This document shows positions 1 through 11,640 of a stretch of 64,000 bases of DNA, in pieces. The DNA is taken from assembly GCA_002104905.1 (NCBI GenBank), contig MCFE01000166.1, positions 82,378-146,377 of the forward strand, written 5' to 3'. Every line of letters begins with the position of its first letter. Position 1 is the first letter of the stretch. The stretch is from Basidiobolus meristosporus CBS 931.73 (lineage: Eukaryota > Basidiobolomycota > Basidiobolomycetes > Basidiobolales > Basidiobolaceae). The notes beneath the pieces are model-generated. The model worked only from the letters and a program-made list of their open reading frames with translations. It made no database searches and was not told the origin of the DNA. A program made the translations under genes and the position numbers.

Positions 1-2298
1 TGCAAAGAGTGCCTGGTCTATATACTCATCCCATCTACTGACAACTCCATTTGCATACATGGTCAGCATTTTTCCAAATAATCCATTAAACCGCTCAGTA
101 ACTCCATTAGTTCTGGGGTGATATGCCAAGGTTTTCAAGTGTCTGATCTGCTGCATTTCCAGGTAAGCCTCTAATGTCTTTGCCATAAAGTCTGCTCCTC
201 TATCAGATAAGATCTCCACAGGGCATCCAAACTTCATCAGGATCTCATGGTAAATGAAACTTGCAACTTCTTGTTCACTGGCTATTGGTACAGCTTTAGC
301 AACTGGCCATTTGGTGGCATGGTCAATTGCTACTAGGATCCAACGGTTGCATTTCCTGGTGGTTGGCAGTCTTCCAATAAAGTTAATTCCCCATCTCTCA
401 AATGGTCTTACAGGCTCCAAAGGGAAGAGTTTGGCAATTCTTTGTGGCTGGCCTTGATTGATTTGGCAGTTTGGGCATGTTTTCACTAGCTTCTCAATAT
501 CTTGTTTCATTCTGGGCCACCATGCTCTGGCTTTCACAAGGCTATAGGTGCCTTCAATCCCAAGATGTCCATATCCATTGTGTAGCTTATGTATTAAATC
601 CAGGCAAGAAACATAAGGGCAATAGGCAATAGGGCTTCCATCAACAATTTGGTAGAGTGTTTCATCCTGTACTACAAATTTGCTGGCTTCATCACAGATT
701 ATCTTCTTGATATCTTCATCCACCTCATTAGGAATGGCTTGGTCCTCCAAGTACCTTGGTAATAGGCTAGGCCATTGTGATTCATGCACCAAGTTGAGTT
801 GTGCAACTTGATCTAATCTTGATAAGGCATCAGCAACTGTGTTGTTTTTTCCAGGGCTGTAGACAATCTCCAAGTCAAATTGCGGAATGTTTTCACTCAA
901 TCTTGTCATTCTTCTAGAGAGCACCTTCTGAGTAAATACATACTTGAGGGAGGCATGATCAGTCTTTGCAGTGCACTTGACTCCTTCAATATAGCATCTC
1001 CATGTCTTCAAACAGTGTATTATAGCAAGCATCTCCTTCTCATGGACTGGATAGTTTTGTTCTGCTGAGTTCAGTTTCTTCAATTCTAAGGCAACAGGGT
1101 AGTCCTTTCCCTGGTGTTCTTGGCTCAGCACTCCATTAATTGCATAATCTGAAGCATCTGTGCACAGAGTGAACTCTTTTCTGAAGTCTGGTATTCTTAA
1201 GCTTGGCAGCTTAGCAAGTTCATTCTTGAGCGTCTGGAAGGCAGTTTCACAAGCTATGTCCCACTTGTAGGTATTGTCTTTTTTGAGGATATCAGTTAAA
1301 GGGGCTGCAATACTTGCAAACGACTTGACAAATCTCCGATAATAGGAAACCATTCCAAGGAATGATCTGAGTTCTGATATGCTATGGGGCTGCTTCAGAT
1401 TCTTGATAACTTCAACCTTCTTAGGGTCTAAGGTCACTCCTGTGCTAGTCACTATGTGTCCCAAATACTCAACCTGTTCCTTGAAGAATTCACACTTGGC
1501 TAGCTTGCCATATAGCTTGTTCTCTCTTAGCTTCTCCAATACCTTTTCAATGTGCACTATGTGATCCTCTTCTGTCTTGCTGTATATCAATATGTCATCC
1601 AGGTAGATTATCACAAACTTGTCTAAGTACTCCTGAAAGACAGTCTGCATCATTGTCATGAATGTTGCAGGGGCATTAGTGAGGCCAAAACTCATGACTA
1701 AGTACTTGTAATGTCCATATCTGGTCCTGAATGCTGTCTTAGGGATATCTTCTGGTTTCACCCTAGTCTGGTTGTATCCTGACATGAGGTCAATCTTGCT
1801 GAAAATAGTGGCTCCATTAAGTTGGTCCAAAAGCTCATCAATCTAAGGTATGGAGTACTTATTCTTGACGGTAACTGAGTTCAGGGCTCTGTGGTCAATT
1901 CACATCCTAAGTGTTCCATCCTTCTTTTTCACAAAAAGCACCGGTGCTCCCCAGGGTGACTTGCTGGGCCTGATGTATCCTTTCTCCAATAGCTGATCAA
2001 TTTGTCTCTTCATTTCCTCCAATTTCAATGGACTCATTCTGTAAGGTGTCTTGCTCACTGAAGGGCTATCACCTGTGTCAATGGCACGATCCACGTCTCT
2101 GACTAGTGGTAGGCTTACAAGCTCATCAGGAAACACGTCTGAATATTTCTTCAAGAGAGTCTGGACCTGCTGGGGTGCTGGAGTAGCAGAATCCTCCTGT
2201 AATACTGCCATGAGGAACATCTGGGTACCTTTTCTAAGCGCTCTACAGAACTTGGTCTTGCTAAGTTCACTTGTCTCACACATACTGGAATTGACCAA
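1..2298 (-). pseudogene. Ty3/gypsy retrotransposon pol (RT, RNase H, integrase), decayed
   Basis: Read on the minus strand this is the pol part of a Ty3/gypsy LTR retrotransposon, entering the window at its integrase. From right to left: RT entry motif LFVKKKDGTLRM (about 1900-1940), the YLDD catalytic box near 1590, an RNase H region with SPGKNNTVADALSR near 840, an HHCC zinc-binding segment around 480-600, and the integrase core running off the left edge. The RT reading frame is cut by stops right after LRM (about 1897) and before IDELLD (about 1840), both in places where the family has sense codons, so the copy cannot make a full polyprotein. Both changes fit C-to-T decay. The gag-protease part lies directly to the right in the same orientation. 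Confidence 0.9.
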
Positions 2299-2370
2299 GT
2301 TGAAATCCAGCCTGGCAGGTAATAGCTCATAGGTCTTGTTGTCTTTTTGGATCTGAGCAGCATGGGTTCT

Positions 2371-3385
2371 CTAGTTGATTGATGGATTACAACAAAATAG
2401 CCAGGTTTTTCCAAGTACAAGGTCAAACTTGCAGTTCCCAAATATATAAGCCTGTAGGTCTTCTTCATAGTCCTTGATCTTCATTCTTACTGGCTGGGTA
2501 GTACGGTTGATTATGTGAAAGTTCCCATCAGCTGTGGAGACTGAAGTTGATTTGGTAGGTTCTGAGTTGATTCCAGCTTTCAAGGCAAATTGCTCTGACA
2601 TGTACTCATGTGATGCCCCAGAGTCAATCATGATTTTGGCAGGTACTCCATTGATTACTCCATTTGAGTACAATAACTTCCCTGAGTTTGAGGTCATTTG
2701 GGACAAGTACTCTTCTGTCATATGGAAGGTGAGTTCCAAGTCTTCTTCAAGCTCATCTTCCACATTACTGTATTCATGGGACTCGATATGGTTGAAGGTT
2801 CTTGTTGGCTGGTGTCCATTTCTTCTCTGAGGGCAGTACTTTGCAATATGTCCTTGCTGGTGGCAATTGAAGCAAAGTCCTTTCTTCTTACATTCTTCCA
2901 AGGTAGGATTCTTATGCATAGCACCTATTTCCATTGGCACTGCTTCTGACTGTCTTTTTTCATAGTGATTGTAGCCTTTCTGATTAGTCACTGTAGGCTT
3001 CCCAACTCCAAACATGGCTGAGTCATAGTCAATGGCAATCTTGATGGCTTCTTCTATAGTCTGAGGTCTTTGATAATTCACTTCCTTGCAAGTTCTTTCT
3101 TTCAACCAACAATAAAGTATTCAACTTGATCCAGGGTGTCCATTTGTTCAATTTGTCCATTTAGACATCTGTACTCATAGATGTACTCTTGAACCATGCC
3201 TTTCTGTCTGAGTGTCTTTAACTCCTTATTAGTAGTGTCTGCTGGTGTGGATATTCAAAAGCATCCTGAATTTCTGACACAAACTCATCCCAGGTAGAGA
3301 TTGTAGAGCATCCCATCATAGTGGCTGATCTGATCTTGTTGTTAATCCCCATTTTACTTAGTGTATGGATGTGAACCAAGGATTC
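2371..3385 (-). pseudogene. Ty3/gypsy gag and aspartic protease, decayed
   Basis: This is the gag-protease part of the same minus-strand gypsy element. The open stretch 2371-3105 holds a CCHC zinc knuckle (CFNCHQQGHIAKYC, about 2830-2880) and an aspartic protease active site (MIDSGASHEYMSEQFALKAG, about 2570-2640). It stops at 2371 after NPSIN, where related elements continue into the RT linker; a TGG to TAG change would explain the stop. Upstream (3106-3385) gag coding is still recognisable but broken by frameshifts and stops. The family makes particles (gag) and processes the polyprotein (protease); this copy should do neither. Confidence 0.85.
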
Positions 3386-3754
3386 TGTTGAAATATTGGA
3401 CTATTTGATATCATTCAGCAGCTAAAAATTTACTTAACAATTCTAGGCTAGTCTTAGTCACTGTAAGACTCATTTACTGCCTTAACTTTGCCACTTTCTC
3501 TAGATATATGATCTTATGATTATTCCCCTATAGTCATGATCAAATTAGCACTATTACCAAACATTATGTACTAACCCTGAAACTGTTACAGAATGCTCCT
3601 GAATATTGAGAAACCCTCCCTACTTAGTATTGCAGCTGTATTACTTCTACAAAGGTATAAATACTGAGCTTCTTTATGAATAAACAACAGTTCAACTATT
3701 ATCACTATTTCTTGATAAGTTCCTTATATCCAAATCACTTCTTAAATTGCAACA
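3386..3754 (+). repeat. Solo LTR-like insertion
   Basis: A 369-bp block begins TGTTG and ends CAACA, the TG..CA inverted ends typical of LTRs. On the + strand it has a TATAAATA-like box near 3655 and an AATAAA signal near 3680, in LTR order. The five bases on each side are GATTC and GATAC, a near-match that would suit a decayed 5-bp target duplication. Its orientation is opposite to the gypsy element whose leader it interrupts, so I read it as a solo LTR of another family. No internal region is attached. Confidence 0.55.
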
Positions 3755-3782
3755 GATACCAGTAGGACTATCATCTGATACA

Positions 3783-4197
3783 GGCTCTGATACTGTATGA
3801 TAGGCCGCAGATTCAGGTTGATGAGAATCAGTGACCAGCAGGATTTGCTGGTAAAGTACATGCTTAATGAGTATCCATTAAGTGCCAAGGCAAAGGCATG
3901 ATTGTGCATACCTTCAAAGTAGCCCTTGCTTCTTAGCTGTTTGCAATATCTGCCATCAGATATATCTGATATGTTTGCGCTTGATTGCTACTGAATGCAG
4001 TACTTTATGGCTCCACAATATTTGATGGACTGCATGAGCTTCTTTATACAGGTTACTACCAGATTATATCCACAATGTGAGCAATATTTTCTGCCAGTAG
4101 AGGTGGATTCCAGACAAGTTGGACGCCATGCAATGTTAGCACATGCAGGTATCAGTACAGTCTCTGGGTCATATGCTGCCATCCACATAATGGTTTT
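3783..4197 (-). repeat. Primer-binding-like site and remnant of the gypsy 5' LTR
   Basis: On the minus strand 3793-3783 reads GTATCAGAGCC, resembling the common tRNA-Met-type primer-binding site, and the sequence just upstream of it ends in ACA (3796-3794). This is the order LTR end, then primer site, then gag expected for the element at 1-3385. The right-hand limit of the LTR is not visible. The rest up to 4197 shows no gene. Confidence 0.35.
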
Positions 4198-6640
4198 CTA
4201 TTTGTACCATTTACATAGTAAGTTGCATCCCAGTATGATTTTGACAAAAAGTAGCAGTAAATCCTCAAAGACCCCATTATTGATATTAGTGGAAATGCAC
4301 CACCTCTCTAGCCACAACATTACATCATTCACCAGTAGATGAACTACTGGGCTCACTTGACTCCATAAAGTATCCTTGGCATTTTTTTCCCTGGGTGTTG
4401 TCTCTTTGCATACTGGGATCTTGCCAGGCTCATGCAGGGTACTGTTGTTAGTGAAGATAGACTCACAATCCATCAGGGAGCCTGCTTCATCAGAGCTAGT
4501 ACTTTGTGTGCCACATTCACAAGGCTGGGGTGAGCCTAAAGACAGCACAAACTCTCCTAACTCAGTTTGCACAAGCTGACAGGCACCACTAGATGCTGTT
4601 ATTGAAGTATCAAGTGGCTGGCAAGATATTATTGATATAGCAGTGACTGGTGAATGGTAAAATAGGGCTTGTGTGGCAAAACACTGGCCATGATCCTTCT
4701 AGTACTTCCTAGACAGTCTGTCTGCTTCATGGCTGAAAGGCTTGCTAAAGTAGCCACATAGTCTTTGTTCTCTTCTCTTATGTTGTTGAATCAAGATAGT
4801 CTTGTCCATGGGGCAACAGTTTACACTCAACAACTTAATGGTATTATGTCACTTTTTTGTCAATACTTGAGTGAACTTATGCCAGTCTTGTATTTGACAC
4901 ATTGCACCAAAATGAATGTAGGATTCAACAATGACCTGCTATAGTAAACATAACAAATTGAGTTATGGCATCACATACACACATGTATGTAACACCATTT
5001 CTCCTTTGGTTTAGCTCACTTCCATATATGTGCTACCAAAAAACAAAGCAAAGTTGCATGGTTCCCAACCAAACCTCACTGTTGATGGCAGCAGAAGAAT
5101 GTTTAGACAATAGCTTGCTTTGTGATTCTGTGCAGCAAGCAGGGCTACAACTAAAAAAGGTCCTGTGGACAGTGTGCCACTGAAGGTAAAAATGCAGACT
5201 CCTTAAGCTCTCAGCTGAGTAGGCAATTGGAATCTCTGACAAGCTGCAAACTGATCATATTGCTGAGGCAGATGAGAATGTGGCAAAAGTTGTACCTTCA
5301 GAGAAGGACCAGCAAGTGGCCATTGTAAGATTACCACCACTTGTATTAGCAAGTATGCTGTCAGCTCATACCAAAGTATTAATGAGGCAATTTGGTGTAG
5401 TGGCTGCAAGGATAGATGCAATGATCTAGAGAAATCAGGAAACAGTCCCGGTACTGGATGAGAGGATAAAAGGTGCTGAGCAATCATTAACCCAGGTAGA
5501 GAAAGCAGTACCTTTGCTGCAAAGAAAGAACTCAAGTAGCTCAATGTTGCTGCCAAGAATTGAGCCATTTTCTGATGTAACAGCCAAGGAACACCATGCA
5601 GTCTTTAATGCACAACAACAGTGCCCTAAGATAAAGCCCACAGAGAAATATATTACAGCATGGGAGGGAGAAGATATAGTGATTATATTGAAGCCTAAAA
5701 ACCAAAAGACATTCAACATCTGTGAAGCTGTCGGGCACAATGGTGAAGAGTGGGCTAAGATTCAGAGGCTGTTAGAAGTCTAGCACGTTAACATCATAAG
5801 GTTGGCATACCATGGGACCATGAGGAGCTCAATGATAAGCACAATGTACTTGCCCTGCTTAATAAGCATTATCCTGGATTCAAACAAGCAAATGGATTTT
5901 GGGTCAGCATTGGTGTGCTATTAAAGTATCTCAAGATTAGCTGAAATTATTGAATGCAGAAGAACAAGGGTGCAATAGCTAAAAGCCAATGGCTTCCTCA
6001 TGAGCCAATCACCAGCAGGGCCAAAAGCTCCAAACAGAATCAAAGAGGAATCAAGTAGCTGGAAGTGTGCCAATATGGAAAAAGCAGGCAAACACAGATG
6101 CACCAGCACAACATTTACCATGCAAAAAGCATAGCTCTACTCAAGAAGCACTCAGTTAAAGTAGTAGTGAAGGACCTGGCAGTGATAAGTACAAGCAGCT
6201 ACCTCAGGAGCCCATCATGGCAAGGGCTGAGAGCTCAAAACAAGCAGGAAAGAAGCATCAGGTTGCCTGCAGAATGCCAGCAAGGGACATGTGGGCCAAA
6301 ACAGCTGCATCAGAGCCGCATTTATGAAGGAGAAAGCACAGTGCATTACAAGAAGCACTCAGATAAAGTAGCAGTGAAAGACCTGGAAGTGACAAAAGAA
6401 GAGGTAAAGGGGGAAAAGTCAACCCAAGCTAGAGACAGGCAAGTGAGAGAAAAAAGCTGCAGTTCTTGCCAATTCATATCACAAGTCTGGAACAGACTAA
6501 ATCCCTTCAAAGCCAAGAAAAAGTACCAAGAAGAAACAGCTGTTTTCACAAGGGTTGGAAGTGTAGCCAGTTGAGCCAAACTCCAGCAAGGTAGATGAGT
6601 TTGCTGAAAAAGTACAGTAGACTCAGATACAGTATCTTTA
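4198..6640 (+). repeat. Repeat family Z, copy 1 (unrecognised protein-coding repeat)
   Basis: This stretch matches, segment by segment, the sequences at 8220-11310, 16040-17255, 30480-32250 and 60254-61092 (inverted). On the + strand broken reading frames encode a protein I do not recognise: an N-terminal part rich in Ala, Gln and Glu with a probable coiled coil, a Ser-rich patch (about 5525-5545), a segment with ITAWEGEDIVIILKPKNQ (about 5655-5710) and a Lys/Gln-rich tail (6065-6574). Stops and frameshifts separate the pieces. A shared block on the minus strand (4198-4572) is also repeated at 8221-8424. It is probably the body of an old transposon; no known transposase, RT or protease motif was found. 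Confidence 0.5.
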
Positions 6641-8219
6641 CATTGCAAGTTGTATAAAATGGGAGCTCTAATTCCTGAGCCCAGTATTTATGCATCTTAA
6701 TTACAGCATTTTAGGCTAATCATGACAATGATCCTTGCTTGAGTAGTTGCATTGTTTGATGTGGGCAGGTTCTTGTTTTCTCAGCACAATGAGTACATCA
6801 ATCCATTTTGCTATTTCAGTGACTGAGTTGCCACTAGTATTTGGATTTAAAGGCTCACCAATAGAGGCTTCAATTGCAGTGTCATCTCCTAAATAAGCCT
6901 TGCTCATATGAATAATTATCAAGTTGCCAAACCACTTTTGCATATTGCACACATGTAGCAATGATCCAGGGTTGGTATAAAACTAATAATTAAGGTCACT
7001 ACCACTCTTACAGACTGTTATAAGCAACCATTCTTCTGAAGGTACATAACTGGTATGATAAAGCTTCTGTTTTTTGCCTTCTTATATCTTAATGCATTCC
7101 CTTGCCAAGTAGTTGAGCAGTGGTTATGGCAACCAGGATTTCTTTGGTTGTTGTGCTTTCCCTTAGTTTCTGAAGAAAATGGCGTCTTCATTTCTCTTTG
7201 CTTAGCCATTACATCTGAGCCTTTAAAACAGGAGTCTGACATTGGGATTACTCATGGCCAGATTGATATTGCTTTTGGTCTAAAGATCATCTTCTAGGAT
7301 CATCAGGCAGCTTTGGTACTATTACAAGCATCAATATGACCAACAATGGAGTCTTGTATGCTGAAATATATGGTACTTAAGCCCTTCTTTCCTTTTGTTG
7401 AAGTTTCTCAACTCCTTCTGCAGTTCTTCTGGGATCAACCTCTTTTCCTATCACTATATTTCACAGCTTTATTGCTACAGTGTGGATCTGAGCTTTGATT
7501 ATTCAGATTCTATAGTTCTTCCTATCAAAATTCACCTCTACAGCAATGATGCCATTATAACTCTGCTTGCAAATAAAAGTCATCTCTAAAATGGCTTAAG
7601 GATATTTGGGCTTTAACCTGTTGCAAGCTGAAGAAGATATTCATATAAGGACCTAAGAACAAATCTATGGTAATAGAGGAGCTGCTGATTACTTCTAAAG
7701 AAGCTCAAAATCTGCACTTTTATAGATATACTCCAGTTGTATCACTAAGCTAAGGATGTTTCTCACTATCTAGGAGCACACTTCAGGAGTTTCTGGGTTA
7801 GTGTCCTATGCTTGGTGAGAGTGTAACCTTGATCTTGACTGGAATAGTATAGTTATTGGTTTATGCTTCTGAAAGAAGTGGCAGAGTTAGGGCTGTAAAT
7901 GAGTCCCACAGTGACTACTACTCCGGATTTGTAGAGTAAATCTTTAGCTGTTTGATGATGCCAACTAGGTCAGTATTTCAGCAGTCTCATTAAGCCAGCA
8001 TGATTTTTTGATACTTCTAGGCTTAAGGAATGCTCAAAAGCAGCATGCATAGAAAATCACTGTTCATGCTCTCAATTGAAACTAGCACAAGAGCAGTGTC
8101 CCCTAATGCAAACCTATAAGATAACAAAGTAATAAGATCATTATAATACTAACATCATAATGGAATTTCAGTGCTGGATAACAGAACTACAGCTGATGTG
8201 GCTATACTTATAGTTCCTG
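6641..8219. other. AT-rich repeat debris, no gene seen
   Basis: Between two copies of family Z. Only short, non-conserved open frames occur on either strand. I see no protein motif, LTR end or inverted repeat that I can defend. Confidence 0.5.
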
Positions 8220-9186
8220 ATCAAAAATGTTTCATGATAATTGCATGGAACCAGTTCTCTAGCCTCAACATTATATCCTTCACCAGAAGATAGATTACTG
8301 GGCTCACTTGGCTCCATAAAGTATCTTTAGCATTTGTTTTAAGGTGTGTTGTCTCATTGCATATTGGGATTTGACCAGGCTCATATGCAGTACTATTGTT
8401 AGGGGAGATAGGCTCACAATCCATCAGTGAACTTTCTTTGTCAGAGCTAACATTGTGTGTGCCATGTTCAGACAGCTGAGGTGAGCCTCAAGGCATCACA
8501 AGCTCACATGAATCAGTTTGCACAAGGTAACAAAGATGGCCAGGCGCCAATATAGAAGTATCGACTGGCTGGCAAGACAATGTTGGTACATTAGTAACTA
8601 AAAAATGGTCAAATATGACTTGTGTGGCAAAAACTGGCTGTGATCCTTGTTGTACTTCTTATGCAGTCTCCATGATTCATAGCTAAGAGGCCTGATACAA
8701 TAGCCACATGGTCTTTTCTCTCTTCTCTTATGGTGTTGAATCAAAGTAGTCATGTCCATGGGGCAAACAGTTTGACCTTCAACAACATAATGCTATTATA
8801 TCACTTTTTGGTCAATACTCATGTAAATTTAAGATAGTCTTGTATTTGAGACATGGCACCTATGTGTAAATAAGATTCCATGAAGACCTGCCAAAGCAAG
8901 CATTATAAATAAAGTTGTTGCACCACATACACATGAATATAACACTTTTTCCCCTTTGGTTTGGCCCACTTCCATATTTATGCAGCCAAAAAACAAAGCA
9001 AAGTTGTCTAGTTCCCAACTAAACCCAACTGTTGACAGCAACAAAAGAATGGTTGGACAACAGCTTGCTTTGACCTTCAGTATAACAATCAGGGCTACAT
9101 CCAAAAAAGGCCATGTTGACAGTGAGCCCACCAAAGGTAATAATGCAAACTCTTCAGGCTCTCAGTCAAGTAAGCAATTGAGTACC
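8220..9186 (+). repeat. Repeat family Z, copy 2, left part
   Basis: Homologous to 4200-5230, including the inverted block at 8221-8424 that matches 4350-4500, and a segment about 8990-9140 also found near 5040-5190, 16080-16200 and 30520-30660. It is separated from the right part of the same copy (9877-11310) by an inserted LTR: the Z sequence breaks off soon after 9180 and resumes at 9877. Confidence 0.55.
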
Positions 9187-9876
9187 TGTAATACATAGTA
9201 AAAGATACCTACTCTGAGTATTCCTAACAAGTAGTGCCTCCAAGGTCAGTTGGCTGTCAGCATGGTCACCTGGGAGTATCCTGTGGTCAGGGACTGGAAG
9301 TTCAGGTAGCAGCAGGTAGCAGTGATCACACTAATCAACAAGTTGGTATATTGATAAAAGGGATGAAGAATTATAGTTAAGGTATTGGCTCCCTTATAGA
9401 CTTTTCTCACTGGCAAAGTGATTACTAATCATGGCGTTCCAGAAGGTTCTGAAGATCAATAGAAATCTTAATGTCATCAGAATGAGCTAAGAGTATTCTA
9501 AGTAGGTACCACAGGGTTCTAAGAGGCCAGCATATCCAACCAATCAGGAATCAGTACTCTGAAACTGGTGTAACATAGGGATACCATATATGGAATAGAT
9601 ATAATAGGGATGGTGACACAGGTTGACCATGTGTCACAGGTACTGGCATGGTTACCTGCCTAATATAGAAGCACTTTTAGCTAGTAATCTTACATAAAGT
9701 GAGGGATAACTTGTGCCATAAGGTAAGCAAGTGTGTTAGTCAGCAGGCTTATGGGATAGTACTGATCAAGTAAGAAAAATGGGCTAAATCTAAAATAATT
9801 GTAGCAGAGAAATAGGGAAGTAGAAAATATGCAAATGAGCATATCTGTCAGTGGGTGTCACTGTGACCCCACTACA
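9187..9876. repeat. Solo LTR of a gypsy family, inserted in repeat Z
   Basis: About 690 bp, starting TGTAAT and ending CCCACTACA, so the ends are TG..CA with a short inverted match. It interrupts repeat Z copy 2: the uninterrupted arrangement is seen at 5220-5280. The same sequence occurs at 17656-18283 next to a gypsy integrase and polypurine tract, and truncated at 24226-24789, which identifies it as an LTR. It carries a TATA-like CTTATAGACTTTT segment near 9390. No internal region remains, so it is a solo LTR. Confidence 0.65.
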
Positions 9877-11310
9877 CCATTATGCTCAGGTAGATGAGAA
9901 TGTAGCAAATGCAGTACCCTCAGTTGAAGACCAGCAAGTAGCCCTCAAAGCATTACCACCACCTATATTAGCTAGTATGTTATCAGCTCATCCCAAGGCA
10001 TTAATGAAGCAATTATGTGCAGTGGCTCATAGAATAGATGCAATGGCTCAGAGAAATCAGGAAATATTCCAGAAAGAGGATGAGCAGATAATATGTGTAG
10101 AGCAATCAATATGCCAGGTAGAGAAAGCAGTATCTTTGCTGCAAAGAAGAAACTCAAGTAGCTCTAAGTCACAGCTAAAAATTGAGCCACTTCCTGATGT
10201 AACAGCAGAGGAACACCATACAGTCTTTGAAGCCCAATAACAGTGCCCAAAGATAAAGCCTACAGAAAAACCTATCACAGCATGGGAGGGAGACAATGTG
10301 GTGTTTATACCAAAGCCTAAAAATCAAAATACATTGAGTATCTGTGGAGCCATTGAGTGCAATAATGAAGAGTGGGCTAATATTCAAGAGGCTGTCAGAT
10401 GTCCAGCAGGCCATCACCCTAAGGCTGGAATTCCATGGGACCATTGGGAACTCCAGCAAGGTAGATGAGCTTGATGAAAAAGGCAATTTGTCTACCACAT
10501 CCTCCACAGCCTCCACAGCCTCCACAATCTCCATTGCTGACAGAGTGGAGATCCCACTGACAGACAAGGCTACAAGGTCAAGAGCTTGAAAGACTATTAT
10601 GATGCCTTCAGTGAATTTTGGAACATTAGTAGGCACACCAAGAGGTTGCAGCACTTCTTCAAGAGCAGTGTTCTAGAAAACACACCTGAATATTGCAAGG
10701 ATTACTGCAAAGACTGGCAGATGAGGTGCTAGACCTGGCAGTGCCAGCTGAACACTAGGACATGTTGGAACCAGTGAATGAACAGTGGCATAAAGTCATT
10801 GGCCTCCCATTAGAGTTGTTGAACCAGAGTGTTATAGCAGAGATACTTGCTGAGTTGTAGATTTTAATGGAGTTACTTGCTGAGTGTGGGGTTGAGCTTA
10901 ATGTCAGTGTAGGGTATAGAGACTTGTATAGGTCAATACAATTGACAATGGAGTTACAAATGAGGTTTCAGCAGAAATAAATAAATTTGTACGCATGAAA
11001 AGTAAGAGAAACTGTTGAGTAAGGGAGTAGGGAGTGTGAAAAGAGCCAATAGCCAATCAATGCACACAAATGTAGGAGGTGATAGAGTGTCTGGGATCAG
11101 AAGGCAAGCAAACTGGCAGGGAACCAATCAAGAGCCACTTAAACACTGTTGTGATTAAAAATTTTGACTAAGTTTTTGTGAAATATGAGGTGCAATTATC
11201 TTTCAACAGTCTCTGGATGGTGTCCTGATGGGATCAGTACCTCTTAGTCACAGGACTTTAACTTTGTAATGGCCTTCCGGTGGGATCATCACAATAATTT
11301 TTCATAGTGG
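9877..11310 (+). repeat. Repeat family Z, copy 2, right part, with broken ORFs
   Basis: The longest open stretch (about 9851-10240) gives an N-terminal segment with a predicted coiled coil (AQRNQEIFQKEDEQI) and a Ser/Lys patch. A TAA at about 10238 interrupts it, after which ITAWEGDNVVFIPKPKNQ continues in the same frame. Further right (about 10590-10860) is a domain with SVLENTPEYCKD and RLADEVLDLAVPAEH, repeated at 60806-60991. The tail around 11160-11310 (GATGG..CCTT..GGGATCATCAC) recurs inverted at 60265-60330. I do not recognise the protein; it may be a gag-like or accessory product of an undescribed element. Confidence 0.5.
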
Positions 11311-11460
11311 ACCTTATGAAAAATAATTTGGTCAAGCAGGTGGATCCAGTCAATATTAGCCATTAAGATCCTGCAATGAGGCTGTCATAATGACTGCAGC
11401 TTGTAATTATTGACCCACCTCACAATAATATGAGGGGATCACAATAGATTTGTAAATAGA

Positions 11461-11545
11461 CTTGTTCCATTGTATAGTGCCACATAGTGCCAGCCTGTTT
11501 ATGGTGCCGGATCAATCTGGCACTCTATGGCACTATCTGGCACTA
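11461..11545. repeat. Subterminal GTGCCA/TGGCAC motif cluster of the Harbinger element
   Basis: Just inside the left inverted repeat, GTGCCA occurs at 11477 and 11487 (a near copy at 11504) and its reverse complement TGGCAC at 11518, 11528 and 11538, spaced close to 10 bp. The same cluster is present in copy 2 (about 20410-20485). Ten-bp spacing on both strands suits transposase binding sites, one helical turn apart. Confidence 0.5.
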
Positions 11546-11640
11546 TAATTTCTACCATGATGCCAGTGGTATGATACAGTTACTGGTAATTTTATTCAAT
11601 CTTCCTTATGTTGCTCAGAATAGTGCTTTCCTTGCTTTAT

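Noticed and set aside
7055-7589. Small frames around 7055-7589 as host genes
   Set aside because: They lie in CG-poor repeat debris and have no conserved motif, no introns that extend them and no similarity to the other copies.
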